DNA from: Isoetes taiwanensis | Taxonomy: Eukaryota > Streptophyta > Lycopodiopsida > Isoetales > Isoetaceae | Direction: 5' to 3' | Length of the DNA: 64,000 bases | Assembly: GCA_021234155.1 (NCBI GenBank) | Contig: JAJEKV010000002.1 | Location: forward strand, 12,144,725-12,208,724 | Shown: positions 10,310 through 22,611 of the stretch, in pieces | How positions within the stretch are numbered: the first letter of the stretch is position 1 | Layout of the letters: each line of letters opens with the position of its first letter | Position numbers and translations under genes: made by a program | Notes under the pieces: generated by a model | The model's input: only the letters and a program-made list of their open reading frames with translations | What the model was told of the DNA's origin: nothing | Database searches by the model: none

Positions 10310-11239
10310 TGCATATAAAGGTTTTTCTTACCAACCCAATCGAATCCATCCTTGGCTCTCATGGTAACCAAATGATCTCGTTGTGAGATCTCCTCGCAAA
10401 AAAACTTTTTGCCCTATTGCTCTCACCTTGAACCTCCCGGACCATGTGCTTTATTTTAGCGTTGAGGATGTTAGTAAAAAGCTTGGCGTAAAAACTACAT
10501 ATATCATAATAATCACTCACGGTATTTATTTGGATCAGACTCATCACCTTTTATGAAAGGGACCACCTATTCACTTGCCAATAATGCATTAGAAGCCTTC
10601 AACAAAGGCGACATTGCACAACTCCACAAGACTTCTACCACCTATCACACCCATTTAAACATTTCCGCCTATAAGCCCTTCCGAATCTGCTTTGCCTTAC
10701 CATTTGGATAATTTGAGCCCATCCTCATGTCCTCCAAGGAGAAACAAGCCCTTCTCATACTTTATCATTTTTGTCCACACTTGGCACATGATAGATGTTT
10801 GATATGATTCATCAAAGCACCAACCTCTACCATTGTACTCGGTTTGGGAAGGTTTCAATCTATTCCCAAACTTCTTCAGATATGCCAGTAATTGGGACCA
10901 TCCGCTCATGTTTCTAATGAAATAAGCTGTTTCTTTCTTAACTATTCTGATGTACTCCTTCTTTTACCAAGGCCTTCGTGATCCCCTTTGCTAATTTAAA
11001 TTGTCTTTTGCATCCCGTGATTCATAGTCAAACCAACCATTACAAGGCAGCCCTATTCTCTCTGTCTGTATATACAAAACATGTATTAGGCAAGATTCAA
11101 GAACCATCCAGTAAGGGCATGACCGAAGCTCACGAGACAGTTGGCCAGTGTGATAGAGGCATTTTTTCCTCACAACAAGCTTTATGCAATTTATCATAAC
11201 CTCATAATAGGTTTAATAGGTTTAAGGAGTGCTTGTGAC
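10250..11239 (-). pseudogene. LINE piece X: linker and RT fingers
   Basis: Minus strand: VRKKCLYHTGQLSREL, then GLPCNGWFDYESRDAK near 11010-11060 (linker motif), KKEYIRIVKKETAYFIRN near 10905-10950, and an RT-finger stretch at 10359-10547 (SFYAKLFTNILNAKIKHMV). A KLFxxILNxRI helix is typical of LINE RT fingers. A motif-A-like FVDE appears near 10300, after which sequence similarity jumps to linker. Many stops interrupt it. Confidence 0.65.
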
Positions 11240-12051
11240 ACAACCTTATGCTTAGGCAAACCGGCAATGGAAAGGTCAAGGAAAAAAGAGCTCATGATCC
11301 GATTCAATATTATCTTTCCACAGCAAATTTACAACTTGTTGAACAAAAGAGGGCTTAGCTAAGACATAATCCGCCACACACTTGCCCCTCTTGCATGTAA
11401 GTGCTCTGATCGATCCGTCAAACCCATTATAAATAACCAGAGTTTAACCGCTACAAAATGTTAGAACATGATTTCCACGAGGGGAAGGCCATCGAATTTT
11501 GTTATCCGATTTCACGCCCAACCAATTCTCGCCAATAGGTGTCATCTAAAGTTTCTACCCACTGCTCTCCCTCCATACTTACCATGGCGTACTTCTGTGA
11601 AGTTCGGCCCATTGAAATCTCCCATCTAAATAAAACCTCCATGTATCACAAAAGGAAACAACATCCTGCCTAACCAAGCATAAAAGGATCATCTCTATCC
11701 ACTTCCACCGAATTTATATACTAGAGACCTCGCGGTGGATAATAACATCCAAAGAAAATATACGTTGCCAAATTGCCCGCACACTAATCCGATACCGCAG
11801 AGTTGCTTTTGGAAAAGAACCGTAACTAAATGCATAAATTCATGCCTAACAAAGCATGCAATGCCACCGTAACTCTTGTATCTCCATCCTTTTTTGGGAC
11901 CAAACAATGCATCATCTAAGACCATTAATTTTAGCATTCGGGATTCCTCATGCTCACATGTCTCCAAGAAAAGAAAACAATATCGATTTGCAGGCATACT
12001 GCTCATAGTAGTTATCTTTTCTATGTCAGTATTAATATTCCAACACATCAC
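11240..12051 (-). pseudogene. LINE piece X: endonuclease (EEP fold)
   Basis: The enzyme would nick target DNA to prime reverse transcription. The minus-strand frame begins CWNINTDIEKI, like the SWNVNGL start of LINE endonucleases. It goes on with FLETCEHEESR (the QETWE-type metal-site Glu region) and KSYGGIACFVRHEFMHL (the GGxAxxVR strand). In later frames MGDFNG appears at 11611-11625 and IESDHELF, with SDH, at 11294-11302. These are the expected catalytic motifs in order. At least two frame shifts separate them, so this copy is dead, but the residues themselves survive. Confidence 0.85.
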
Positions 12052-12119
12052 CTACAGCGTTGGCAAATTCCTGTCTGATGCTCTTAGTAAACACCATCTA
12101 CTACTACACTGCCCCTTCC

Positions 12120-12852
12120 TCCAAACAAATTTTAAGCCATTCTTTTTGCTTTCTTGAATTTCAAAAAGTTTCTTTTTATGTTCTTCATTGATCTTTTTGT
12201 CATATCTTCTCATTCACCCAAACTCCCTCTCCTTTTAACATTGCCTTTTCCCTCATTATTTCCATCTTAGACTCTCTGTTGCAAATTTGACCACAATATG
12301 TCAAGGCATTTCCCAGTGCTTACCAACCGAATGCCTCCAAAATTCTACAATCCTCATTGCATCTTTTCAGAAAAGCGGCTCACCTTTTGATGCGGTATTT
12401 TCCTTTGGTTCTTCTGGAAGACCCGCAAAACGGACATTTAGAGCTTCGATTTTTTATTCAGGTTTCCTCCATGAACCGCAAGTGTTTGATCGTGTTGTTC
12501 TTGGGCTGCCGTTAACGAAGATAGCTGCTGTTGTAAATTGATTTTGTACTATCATCTTCTTCTCTCCGTTAGTCTTGGAATCATCATCATTAGTATGCAT
12601 CTGTGCCATTTCATTTAAGATCCTTAAAATTGAAAATTCAGACCTCATTTGACTATTGAAAGCCTCCAATTCGAGATTCATTTGCTCCAAAGAAAGACTT
12701 CTTGAGATCTTGGATGATCGAGATCTCTGCCAAATTTGATGTGAAACATGTTTGTCCCTTTTTTGCATAACTTCCAATAACTCTTGTTTTAGATTTCCCA
12801 TGAACATAGCTTTGGATAGGTAGCAATGGAAGAAGGATCTAGGCCGCCACAA
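12120..12852 (-). pseudogene. LINE piece X: ORF1 (L1-type RNA-binding protein)
   Basis: ORF1p packages element RNA. The N-terminal part (12454-12852, 132 codons open) is a charged, probably coiled-coil segment with repeated Leu/Glu spacing (SLEQMNLELEAFNSQMRSEF). After a frame change the RRM-like core begins as ALNVRFAGLPEEPKENTA near 12385-12440. Further on come ESKMEIMREKAMLKGEGVWV (about 12205-12265) and a basic KKNGLKFVWRKG-like end. This order (coiled coil, NVRxxGLPEE, K-x-M-x2-A-x2-L-K-G) is that of L1 ORF1p (the Transposase_22 family), not of the zinc-knuckle ORF1 usual in angiosperm L1s. Frame shifts make it a pseudogene. Confidence 0.75.
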
Positions 12853-13436
12853 TACCCACCGCTTTTAGATCAAGATCATGGGATGATGTAGAAACAGAGC
12901 CAAGCTGAATCCTGTTTGGGGGCTACCACCATCCCCTCGCTTTAGGGTTGCCAAAATTCCTGCTTAGAGGTTAAATCAGATTGCCGTCTTGCCCCAACCC
13001 TATACAACATCACACTACGCCTCTAAATCACATGCAGCAGTCCCTACGGCCAAGTGGCATCCGAAGTTCAATCATTATTCGTCGCAGATGGACCTACTAA
13101 AAATGTTTTTTTTAATGCTTTCTTTTTGCATTAGTAACATTAACATCCTTGGACGCATCCATATTCAACTTCATTCTGATGAGCCCACAAAAGACCAACC
13201 CCATCTCCCTTCTTTTAAGCCCTAGTCTTGGTCGCCATTTCCAACACCATCAACATCCCAAAAATGCCAATTACGCATCGTCAAACTGATTCAAAAGTAT
13301 TGATGTTATACACCTTGGAAAGAGCTCAGAATAAGCTTTCAATGAGCCCAAAAATGTTGCAATCGACACCTATGTATGTGAGAGCTATAGCTTCTTTTGA
13401 AGTTCCATTGTAAACCCTAGCATCCGCCGTCCACTG

Positions 13437-13720
13437 TGAGAGAGAGATAAAGATAAAGATATAGATAGATTTTTATCGTCCGCGAACAAAACAAAACCCA
13501 AGGACAAAGCCACAAAGAAAACAAAGGGCCAACATCATAAACTAGATCATCTAATATATCTTCAGGCAAGAACATATTAGTGCTCTCTTCTTCAATATCT
13601 GGACTTTGACTTATGGCTTGTATGTTAAGGTTCCTTTTTATATTTTTATGCAAATCCGTATTAACTATTGGATTTGTCTTAATATTTAATTCCAAAGCAA
13701 GCCTTAACAATTAAAATTTC
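13437..13720 (-). mobile_element. LINE piece W (short 3' end with mixed tail)
   Basis: Plus-strand sequence shows a mixed simple repeat (GAGAGA, then GATAAA, then GATAGA units, 13437-13470) joined to TTTTTATCGTCCGCGAA. This terminal word is the same as in the LINE ending at 60290 (TTTTTATCGTCCACGAA) and close to that at 543. Beyond about 13510 it does not match the other copies well, so it is either a different subfamily or a very short fragment. The right boundary is uncertain. Confidence 0.6.
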
Positions 13721-16700
13721 CTTAATCCATACTCGCTAGGCCATAACTTGCCTTTCCCCTTCTAATTTAATTGTAGATCTTTTTTTCTCCTTAGAAGTCC
13801 CTATTCTTTAATATTTTCTGAAACTATTACCTAATGTTAACGAATAATTTTTCGCACGTTTGCACAAACACAAGTTGACACTTTAAAGCAATTTTAGAGT
13901 GTCCACGTTGCTGCCAACTAGGACTTTTGTCCACATGGATGCACCTACAATCGTTGGATTTGATCAACGATCACAAAAAATTAAATGGAAATTCCAGCAT
14001 GTTTTGGGAAGTTATGCCGGCGTTAAGGAAGCTATGACAAGGCAGAAGAAACAGATAGAGCTATGGAAACAGGCAGATCTATGGCGCTCTTTGATTTTCT
14101 TTTTAAGTTTTTATGATGGTGGAAGCTAATGTTATGTATAAAGATGAGATACATGATCCTGGATGCGATAGAGTTTTGTTTTCTTCATGTTCCTCTCTTT
14201 CTTTTTGGCAAGTGATTCTCCTCGGGGCAGGCACTTGGGATTGAATATATCCTGGGGCTTGAATTGGTTTTCCTCCAAGTAATTGAAGTTCCGCTGCTCT
14301 ATTAATAGTATTTCCAACTTAATTAATCAAAACCGAGAAGAGTTAGGTCAGCGTAAGCCTTCTCGGCCAGAGTCCGTGAGTGTTCATTGTACACATTCCA
14401 CCGTGATCAAATTGATTCAACATGTTTAGCTTATATTCAAAAGCAGAAGAGCTTAGCTAGTATCAAGGAGGTACAAGAAGGAGGAAGTCTCCTACTCACT
14501 GGACTTCAGTGAGGTATCAATGCCCTTAAGTGGCCTTCCTTATTCTTTGGCTTTTCTTTGGACCTCCACTTAAATTTGTTTGATTGCATGCACAGGTTTC
14601 AAGTGCTGATCTTGCAGAACTTCAAGGTCCCTTGCTTAACATAGGGGCAGATATATAATCAAAACTCAAAGAAGAGCTCGAAATGCAGCGTATTCTAACC
14701 TATAGGCCCGAACTCTAAAGCCTACCAAGCACTGAGCATGATTTCAGTTGGGTTGAAACTTCCCGATGTTCATGTCTTCTCAAAACTGATCTTCGAAAGT
14801 AAGTATTATTTATTGATTTACTGTATATTTCAGCATCTTTTGCTGATTTTTGTAATATTTTCGTGTATAGGATCCAAGATTCTTGGTATCTATGCAAGAT
14901 GACAATACCAAAGGCTATTACTCATCATGGTAACTCCCATATGCTATTCAAAATTAGGTTCTAGTAGATTTGAATATTTTTGCTCATGCATTAGACTGAC
15001 CTTAGTATTGCTTTGTATGACTGGATAATTAGGCTGATTTTCTAGGTTCCTGGAAGGAGATAACGACAGGGTCATCGTGATATGTCCTCAATTTGGTTTC
15101 AGATCTTGCAACACTAGTTATGTGTCCCTTAAACTACATCCTAGAATTTGCTTATTGACAATAAGCATAAATATATTTCTTTTTATGAAGTTCTAGCTAA
15201 ATATCCAACAAAGTTAATGTCAAATTACAAAGCTATAAATCCTACCTCTGGATTTGGACGTGTTGGTTTAGATCTTTCTTCCCCCTCCTTAATCAACAAA
15301 GCCAGTGCCTTAGATATATGTGGTGATCGGCCCGCTGCCAATCTGGAGATCCCATCGACCCTACCATTGATCTACTCAACCTTGGAACTTAAGAAATTGA
15401 TACTTGCATACTTTAGGTAAAGAATTTAATCTTTATACATTAAGGTCCAAAATACTATAATCGCCATTGCTCAAAAACCCACTAAACAACCAAAGTTTTA
15501 AAATAATTAATGCTTCAAGCTGATCCATAATAATAATGGTAATATTAACGATATATTGTTCTACAATCCACACACTCCGCATTCTTCACAAGCTTGGCTA
15601 CTCTCCTGAGCATCTCAAGACCAAGCACCATTAACCACCTGGGTTAGTCACACCCGGGACTAAGTGGGATTGGGGATCGAGATATATATCTACATCACTA
15701 CCAAAGCATTAATTTAGAACAACAACTTAGCCTTTTACCGTGAACCTTGGCCCCCAATCTTAAGTTATTAGTCCAAGCATAACTCACACAATTATACCAA
15801 GCATAACCACAGTAACTTGTTCCAACATTGTCCACATATACAATAGCCAAGCAACCATAGCATCAACATTGCAACCAATATTCCTCTCCTGGTCTGAGTA
15901 AGGTCAATCACTGACAAAGCAAGGGATAGAGGCTGGTAACTTAATGTAGGTGGCCACACACTCCATCCACGCGTAAGGGCCCAAAGATTGAGGACCACCA
16001 CTTAACTGTAGATGACATTGTACCCATACTTGTGACTAACTGGAGCAAATATTAACATGGTAGAAGACTGCAGTAAAAATCAGGAGTTTCCATTTAATTC
16101 TAGACTCCGCCCCTAGGTCTATATCAAAGAATTTCGACTAGAGTCAATTACTATGCATACCACTATCATTATGCCTCATGCCCTAACAAGCTTACATCCA
16201 AGAATTGCTAACATACACTTCCATATAGCAAGAGAAAGCCAAATCATAACTGCTGAATTAGAATAACTTCAATAATGCAAGATGCGCCCATTCATTAAAT
16301 AATAATAAATTTCTACACCTTTCTAAGATTCAATTAACACAAGGTTAATCCCTATATTTAAGACTTTAATAATGTTTAAACTACTTCACATGTATATAGA
16401 TAAAGATAATTTATCTTCTAAAGAAAATGCTCGCATGAAAGAATAATTCTTCCATACAAAAAAAGAATAGTTTAATTCTACTTATGGTTTTGTGCCTGTA
16501 TTTTAACCTTCATTGCATCCATCTAAAGGGTTTTAAATATATCCAGTTAGACAACTTATTAGCTCCATGTCAGATTCATAAATAACTTATATCATTAGCA
16601 TCCCCTCCAACCTAGCCTTAATCTTAACCAAATAATTGCCTAACTCCTTTACTAACCCTTGATAGCCATTTATACCATAGCTCAGTTTAACCTTTAGCTT

Positions 16701-19059
16701 ATTTTGCTGTATATACTTTAATAACAACTAATCAATTGTTAACATTTTTCTTGACCTAACCCTCAACTCATGCCATCGTGTCACTTATTCCCGGAGATAG
16801 TACCATGAGATTTCCACCTCCGTGCCATTGAATCTACATGAAGATCTCACAAGGCTTCCCTACTTTTGTCGGGTAAAGGAAGATTTCTGCCATTTCTACC
16901 AAATATAGGCAACTGAGATTCCAGCCGCTTCACCAAGATCATGTCATATTCCCAAACAAATCTTAATCCAATCTTTTCTAATTTGTGATTCTTTTCCATT
17001 TCTGGGCCTTATACCCAACGTCTATTCCATGACTACATGTTTTTTGGTAAAGATGCCAAATGCAAGATCATGCCGCTCTTCCATACAAGAAAGATATCGC
17101 GCCACTTCGATTCATCACTTTAATTCCAGAATCCATTAATGTAACTTTTCATAATTTCGACACAGCGCTTCAGTTCAGTATATAAATGGCAACATGCAAG
17201 AGAAACTTTTTACAGCTTTTAACTGATACTATTTCTTTATCTTAATCCATCCCTCGTGTTCTAATCGCTATTCCAACGCCAGAGTTGAGCAGAAGATTGG
17301 CCCTAGAAATCACGGCTGATTCAAGGATGCTTTTTGCAAGTTTTATATGTATCTACAAAATACTTACATATACAATCAGTGCAAGTTAATTCATATCCAC
17401 GACTTACAATTTACTCTAAATCCATGCCGTTCTAGAACAATCGTATCAGACAATAATAAATTGCCACGCTTAGAAAACCCCGTGTATAAGGCTGATCCTG
17501 TACTGAATCCCGCTTGTTTTTCTACGCCTAACACGCCTCAAAGTCGGAGATTTAATTGCCATTCAACAATCCTTCATCTCCTTCCAATATTTTTATTTTT
17601 AAATCACACCAAGATTCTCATTCCGTGATAATTTCATAAATACGACGATTAATCCCCGTGAGAGATGTTGATAATTTAATTATTATCCCTTTGCATCCTT
17701 TAATAAAATAATACCACAATATTCAAAAATCCTAGGTCCGCTACATGTGGCTATGCTATTTAATTAGAGAATCGCATCATGGAAATCACATATTCAACCA
17801 GAATTGTTCATAACAAGGAAAGCAACATGTTGATGATACAATATGAACTTCAAGTATTTGGAGGAACTTTAAATGCGTACAAGGATCCCGACCAGAGAAA
17901 TCCATGAGTTAAGCTATCATAAGATAGGCAAAAAAAATTTGGCTTGCTATATAGAAAGCAACAAAGCGGCCAAATAAATTCATATGGATGTCAACCAAAT
18001 TACTTCAAAGGGGGTCGAATGGGCATGCCAATGCTGTACCGTGACTGCATAATGGCCTGCGACTCATTTGAGCCAAGATAAGCAAGATCAACTCAACGCG
18101 GTTTGGGTAACATCTTCCACTAAGATTACATTAGAGATTCCACTTATATAACAAATTATAAACAATTTTATACTCTAAATGCAGTATTTGGAAAATGCAC
18201 ATATAAAGTACTCATATGATAAGTAGGCCTAGTGTGATCTCATGGAACAATTCATAATTTCAAATAAATGCGAGAATGGGCAAAAGAAAGAAGCAATTGA
18301 TCTTTTTCAATCCAAATGAGATTGCAAAATGAAAGACCGTGAGGGTCAGGGCTTATCAAGTATCCTTCTATTGTATGTTCTTTTGATCGTGCAATGTATG
18401 AAGAGGTTAGAGGATGCTTTGTGATTTTCAATAAACACATGAGCATGATCCTGCTATGGGCAATCCAAATCCACCATTGAACAAAGAAATTGTTTGTGCT
18501 TAGCTAAATTCAAGCAAGCATATATTAGATACCGAACTGGCGTGAATGTAAATTCTGCCGTGCCAAGAGTCACAACAAACATGCCTTCCATCGCTCATGT
18601 ACCTAACTATTTTACAATGTGAGGACTCAAACTTTAATTAATGTTCATTTTTCAAAGTTATACAAACAAATCATCTCATGAGTATGGGAACTTATGCCTC
18701 GTTCGGCATCACAACATATGGCATTCAAAACATAAATCAATGCAATATAATCTTCATATAATATTGCAACGTATAATATATTATTGCAATATACCAGATT
18801 TCTCGAGGATGGGAATTTGTGATGATCTAATGAAGTGCTATAAGGCTCATTAGAGTCCATGTTTCAAGAGATTTCAATGCTCAGCGGCAGGTCGGAAGAT
18901 ACAAAATTGCGGTTTTATTTAACGAGTTTTAGGCATACATTGATATAGGATCTAAATGGCAAAAACAACATTATCAAAGACATTTAATTTCTGTAGTGCT
19001 TTTGACTCAGTTGGCCACTCCTTTTCCCCTTTATTCAAAATCCAGCTGGAGCAACTATC
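13721..19059. other. AT-rich intergenic sequence, no gene recognised
   Basis: More than 5 kb with only short frames (at most 93 codons). A plus-strand frame at 13899-14129 (76 codons) and another at 15148-15420 (90 codons) have coding-like composition but match nothing I know. There are no RNA genes, terminal repeats or simple repeats of note. Old retroelement debris is possible near 15600-16100 and 16750-17640, where GC content rises. Confidence 0.4.
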
Positions 19060-20380
19060 CGTTAGAGCTATTGGTTAGATCTAGATTAAGCCTCACACTT
19101 AATTCGTGACTCTGACAGAGTTCGTGATTCTTGATGTCGCTCGACGCTTCTTGGCTTCCACGTTAGAAGGCTGGTGAGTAGGGCAAGGTCACTTTTCTGC
19201 TTTCTAAGACCTAAAGGGTCAAGATCTTCCTCCAATTCTGCTTCATGGCTAGCATGCGTTTTGGCGACGGTGTCGATTCCAGATCAATCGGCTCTTTTTG
19301 GTTTCGAGTTTCTTCATGGCGGCCTCCAAAATTTCTTCGCCAGATAATCCACTAACGCGGATCTTTACTCGATGCTTCCGATTGGGTAAGTACCAGATTT
19401 CCTATCGATCAAGAACGGATGTTTGGTCGCTTACAACCCATTTCTTCTTGCCTTTTTCTCCGTGGGATGCACAACTAAATAAGATTGCCTATAAGGTTGA
19501 GTAACCAAGATGCGTACAAGAGAAGAGCGTTTCAATTTTCCGTGAAATCCAAGTGCCTTATTTTAATCCGTGCCCTCAGAATACCTCGTGATGCCTTTCC
19601 TTCCTCTCATTTTTCCTACTGAAAGGAAAGGTTTAGAGATGATTCTGAAAAGAAGGAGAACGATTAACCCGCTTACTCAGATTATCGATAAATATGATCC
19701 TACGACAATAGGTTAGGGAATTTCATGTTTCTACAGAAAAGGGCGCTTGCAAGATGGCTGAAATAAAGTTTGGTCGAGCTGTAGTAATCGCCATGCCCCA
19801 CGTGTTTTCAAGCAATCGATGCTTGATTGCCACCGGTATTGGCTATGCCGAACCACATGTCTTCAATACATCGATATGTTTGATTTATATGTCGCTTATT
19901 CAAAACATGATTGCCATATATACTTTTAGTGGCGGTGGCTTTGTGTCTAGCCATTTGATGTAGACTTCCATAAAGATCTCCTGAACAATCCTCGGTGATT
20001 GATAATCTCAGAGTGGGTTATTTGGAGCTGGTGGCATTCTTTGAGCAATGCTGAGATTGTCATAAGATTTTTCATGCCTCTCTGCTCATTCTACTTGTAA
20101 GAGGTGGTTTTATGGTGCTATCAAGACTTATTTAAAATAAAGGAAAGTGTGTACTTGGCCCCTCAGACTCCATCACCGGAGGATTGTTTCCCGGGATCAT
20201 GTGGCAATTAGGCTGGATAGAAGAAGGAGGCTGAGAAATGCATAGTACCTAGTTATGAATATGAATCTAACTATTTGGGGATCCATGTGTTAATTTCCAT
20301 CTGGTCCCATGGTACATATGTTGTAATTCTTCCTATCATTAATACAAAAATTTTACCTTAAAAAAAAAAAAAAAAAAAAA
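19060..20380 (+). mobile_element. Poly(A)-tailed retroposed sequence (possible L1 or retrogene 3' part)
   Basis: Plus-strand sequence ends in a run of 21 A at 20360-20380, preceded by an AT-rich trailer (TGTAATTCTTCCTATCATTA) typical of transcript 3' ends. A poly(A) tail in genomic DNA points to reverse transcription of a polyadenylated RNA, either an L1-type LINE or a retrocopied gene. Upstream frames (19298-19504, 19754-19963) are short and unidentified. The left limit is a guess. This tail type differs from the simple-repeat tails of the other LINEs in the window. Confidence 0.45.
20360..20380 (+). repeat. Poly(A) tract
   Basis: Twenty-one consecutive A residues. See the retroposed sequence ending here. 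Confidence 0.9.
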
Positions 20381-20693
20381 TTAATCGCACTTTAATTATC
20401 AATGGCCAATCGAATATTTGGCACACAGATTTTAAAATGACATATTGTACGGAGAAGGAAAATCAATCATTACTTCGCTTTACGTCTACTTTACATTGTT
20501 CACTACCGGAGTTGGTACCGGGATTCTCATTCAAAGCCGTTCTAAAAACTTCTGAAGCTTTTGTAAGTCTGGTGATCGATTCAATCGACCACAGGTAATA
20601 ACACACTAAAAATTTCATGCTCTCTGCCTTGTTTTGTTTTCATTTTTCTCTCTTTGATAACCAGACCTTGACAAAAACAGATCCAGAGGAAAA

Positions 20694-21990
20694 ATGGGTG
20701 GTGGCGATTGTAAAGATGAGGATTATCAAAACCAGGAATCATGCATCGGCGGAATGGGTGGTGAAGACGTAGAAATAATAGATGCGGTCGAAGAGCAAGC
20801 AGCAACTAAGAATCTGTTTATGCTTATGCAGATCAAGCTCGACAGACAAGATCTAAGCTTCGTGGAAAAGGTGGTGCTAGCAACGGATCAGATTTCGGCT
20901 CTGTTAATGAAGCTTGAACCAACAGTTTCGGCTTCAAATCCCATCAACAATGGCCTGGTTTCGAAACTCTCCATCAAAACAGTGGGATTTTATGGCAGCA
21001 AAAAGATGATGACCCAAATATTAATAGCCCACAATATATTATCTGACGAAGAGGTCCAGAGTTTCAGAAATGATACGCTTTCTCCTGATAACCCGCCAAC
21101 CACCCATCCCTCCATGTCTCCTGCAATTTCATCAGGTACATAACGGAGCTTTGTGATATTATATACCCTTGCATTGAGGTTAAGCATGATACAGCCCCCA
21201 AAGCTGTTAAAACTCTGCCCAAAAAGGATCGGACTTGCAGGCTGCAAATGTCTGTAGTGAAAGCTTCAGAAGATGAGGCCGAGATTAGTTCAGGATATAC
21301 CCTTCCTCTGCCTGATTTTGGTCCTGATGTTTGTGAGTTTAGGTTATGTGAGGGCTGGCATCGTTCTGCTTTGTTGTTTAGTCAAAAGAGTCCACCTAGA
21401 GAAGTCCCTATTAAGGAGACGAGACGCATTTTAAAGGAGGAATTACCTAGTCTAGTGTTGCAATGGAGTGAATGTCCTATACATCTTCATGCGCTATCAG
21501 AGAAAGATTTTACCTTGTATAATTAAATTTAAAATGGTGCTATTCAAGAATAAGAACGACCTAAATCCCAGCTCCAATAAAAAAAGAATGATGCACAAAA
21601 TCCTTCCACCAGAACGTTGAGGACTTTGTTCTTCGAAAGGAGGAAATACTTCTAGAGCTACTTGCCAAAGGCCTCAATGCTTACTTGAGAATCCACTATC
21701 CATGGGAGGAGGCAGTTTATGCAAGCAGTGAAGAAGCAACCAAGCAGTTGGACAACTTTGCAGATTTTACAAAGCATTCAGATTATTCAGCTCAACACTC
21801 CCAAGTCTCAGATGAAGCCTTAATGGAGAACCCAGAGAATTTAACTGAGAAGAAGTGGAGGCCAATTAGAGGCCACCTCCTCAAAGGAGTGGGAATTGGT
21901 GGAGTGTGGTATGGTCATATCCAAGTTCTCTTTACATTGCAAAAGGGCCAACACACAAGATCCCAAGAAAGGAGATGGACAAGGCCATGA
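20694..21990 (+). pseudogene. Unidentified protein-coding sequence with shifted frames
   Basis: Four successive plus-strand open stretches look coding: 20694-21143 (149 codons from an ATG preceded by AGAGGAAAA), 21136-21526 (about 130 codons once extended upstream of its ATG), 21534-21618 (28 codons) and about 21614-21990 (125 codons). Composition is protein-like: acidic start (DEDYQNQES, GGEDVEIIDAVEE), amphipathic middle (KLDRQDLSFVEKVVLATDQI), then PLPDFGPDVCEFRLCEGWHR and HYPWEEAVYASSEEATKQL. Each step needs a one- or two-base shift, and no intron-sized gap or good splice pair separates them. It is thus either a decayed gene or retrocopy, or a real gene hit by assembly indels. I do not recognise the family. 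Confidence 0.45.
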
Positions 21991-22611
21991 GCAACCTCCA
22001 TGCTATACGTATTAGGTGCAATATTATAAAGTTTGAAAACTTTCTCAACTAGTGGTTTGTAAATTTATGAGGGAAAAACAAGTAACCAATTCTATGTGTG
22101 TCAGTGTGTAATTCTATTCAAGCAATCAATTCGTAAATTTCTTTTATGGTGTGTGAGTCCCATTTTCAGTCCGAGTCCCAAAATTCAAGATTTGTCCCAC
22201 TTTAATTAAATACGACTTTTAAGAGTATTTTCAGAAATACAAAATACATTATATGTGGACCAAGGGCATTTGGTGAAATGATAAAAACTCAAGGGTTCCT
22301 GGTGAAATTCAGCAAAACATTAGGGCATTTTGTAGTTTTTCCCTTTAAGATCTAAATTTTTTATTCCAAAGAACGCGTTTTATATATGGCACATGAACTG
22401 CGGAGGGATTCTGTGGAGTCCCGCTGACGGTAATGGAGCTGGTCCGAACACCAGTTTCCGTGTCACGCTACAACATGGTAATCAATTCTGGTATGACTTG
22501 GCTTCATATTGCTCTACCACGCGTTTCCATCATGTATCGAGAAAGTGACCAATTTAACATTCAGATCAAAAACCAATTTACATTACATCTTGTAGTCCAA
22601 TCGTGCTTTGA
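21991..22611. other. AT-rich spacer
   Basis: No gene seen. It contains AT-rich sequence and a 61-codon frame at 22433-22618 without known similarity. Confidence 0.4.

Larger units (their letters stand above)
7683..10330 (-). mobile_element. LINE piece Y (linker, RT, C-terminus, 3' UTR)
   Basis: A minus-strand LINE fragment starting in the endonuclease-RT linker and running to its 3' end and GA tail. It contains the best reverse transcriptase of the window, although several frame shifts break the frame. The 5' boundary near 10250-10330 is inferred from the switch out of the RT fingers of piece X back into linker sequence. Both pieces contain the linker motif GLPCNxWxDxE, at about 11030 (X) and 10100 (Y), so two copies must be present. 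Confidence 0.8.
10250..13430 (-). mobile_element. LINE piece X (ORF1, endonuclease, linker, RT fingers)
   Basis: The 5' part of a minus-strand LINE: an L1-type ORF1 (about 12120-12852, possibly reaching 13240), an endonuclease (11240-12051), a linker and the beginning of the RT. At about 10250-10330 it stops and linker sequence of piece Y begins, so X lacks most of its RT. X and Y together look like a full element but contain the linker twice. The 5' end appears to abut the tail of piece W at 13437. Confidence 0.75.
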
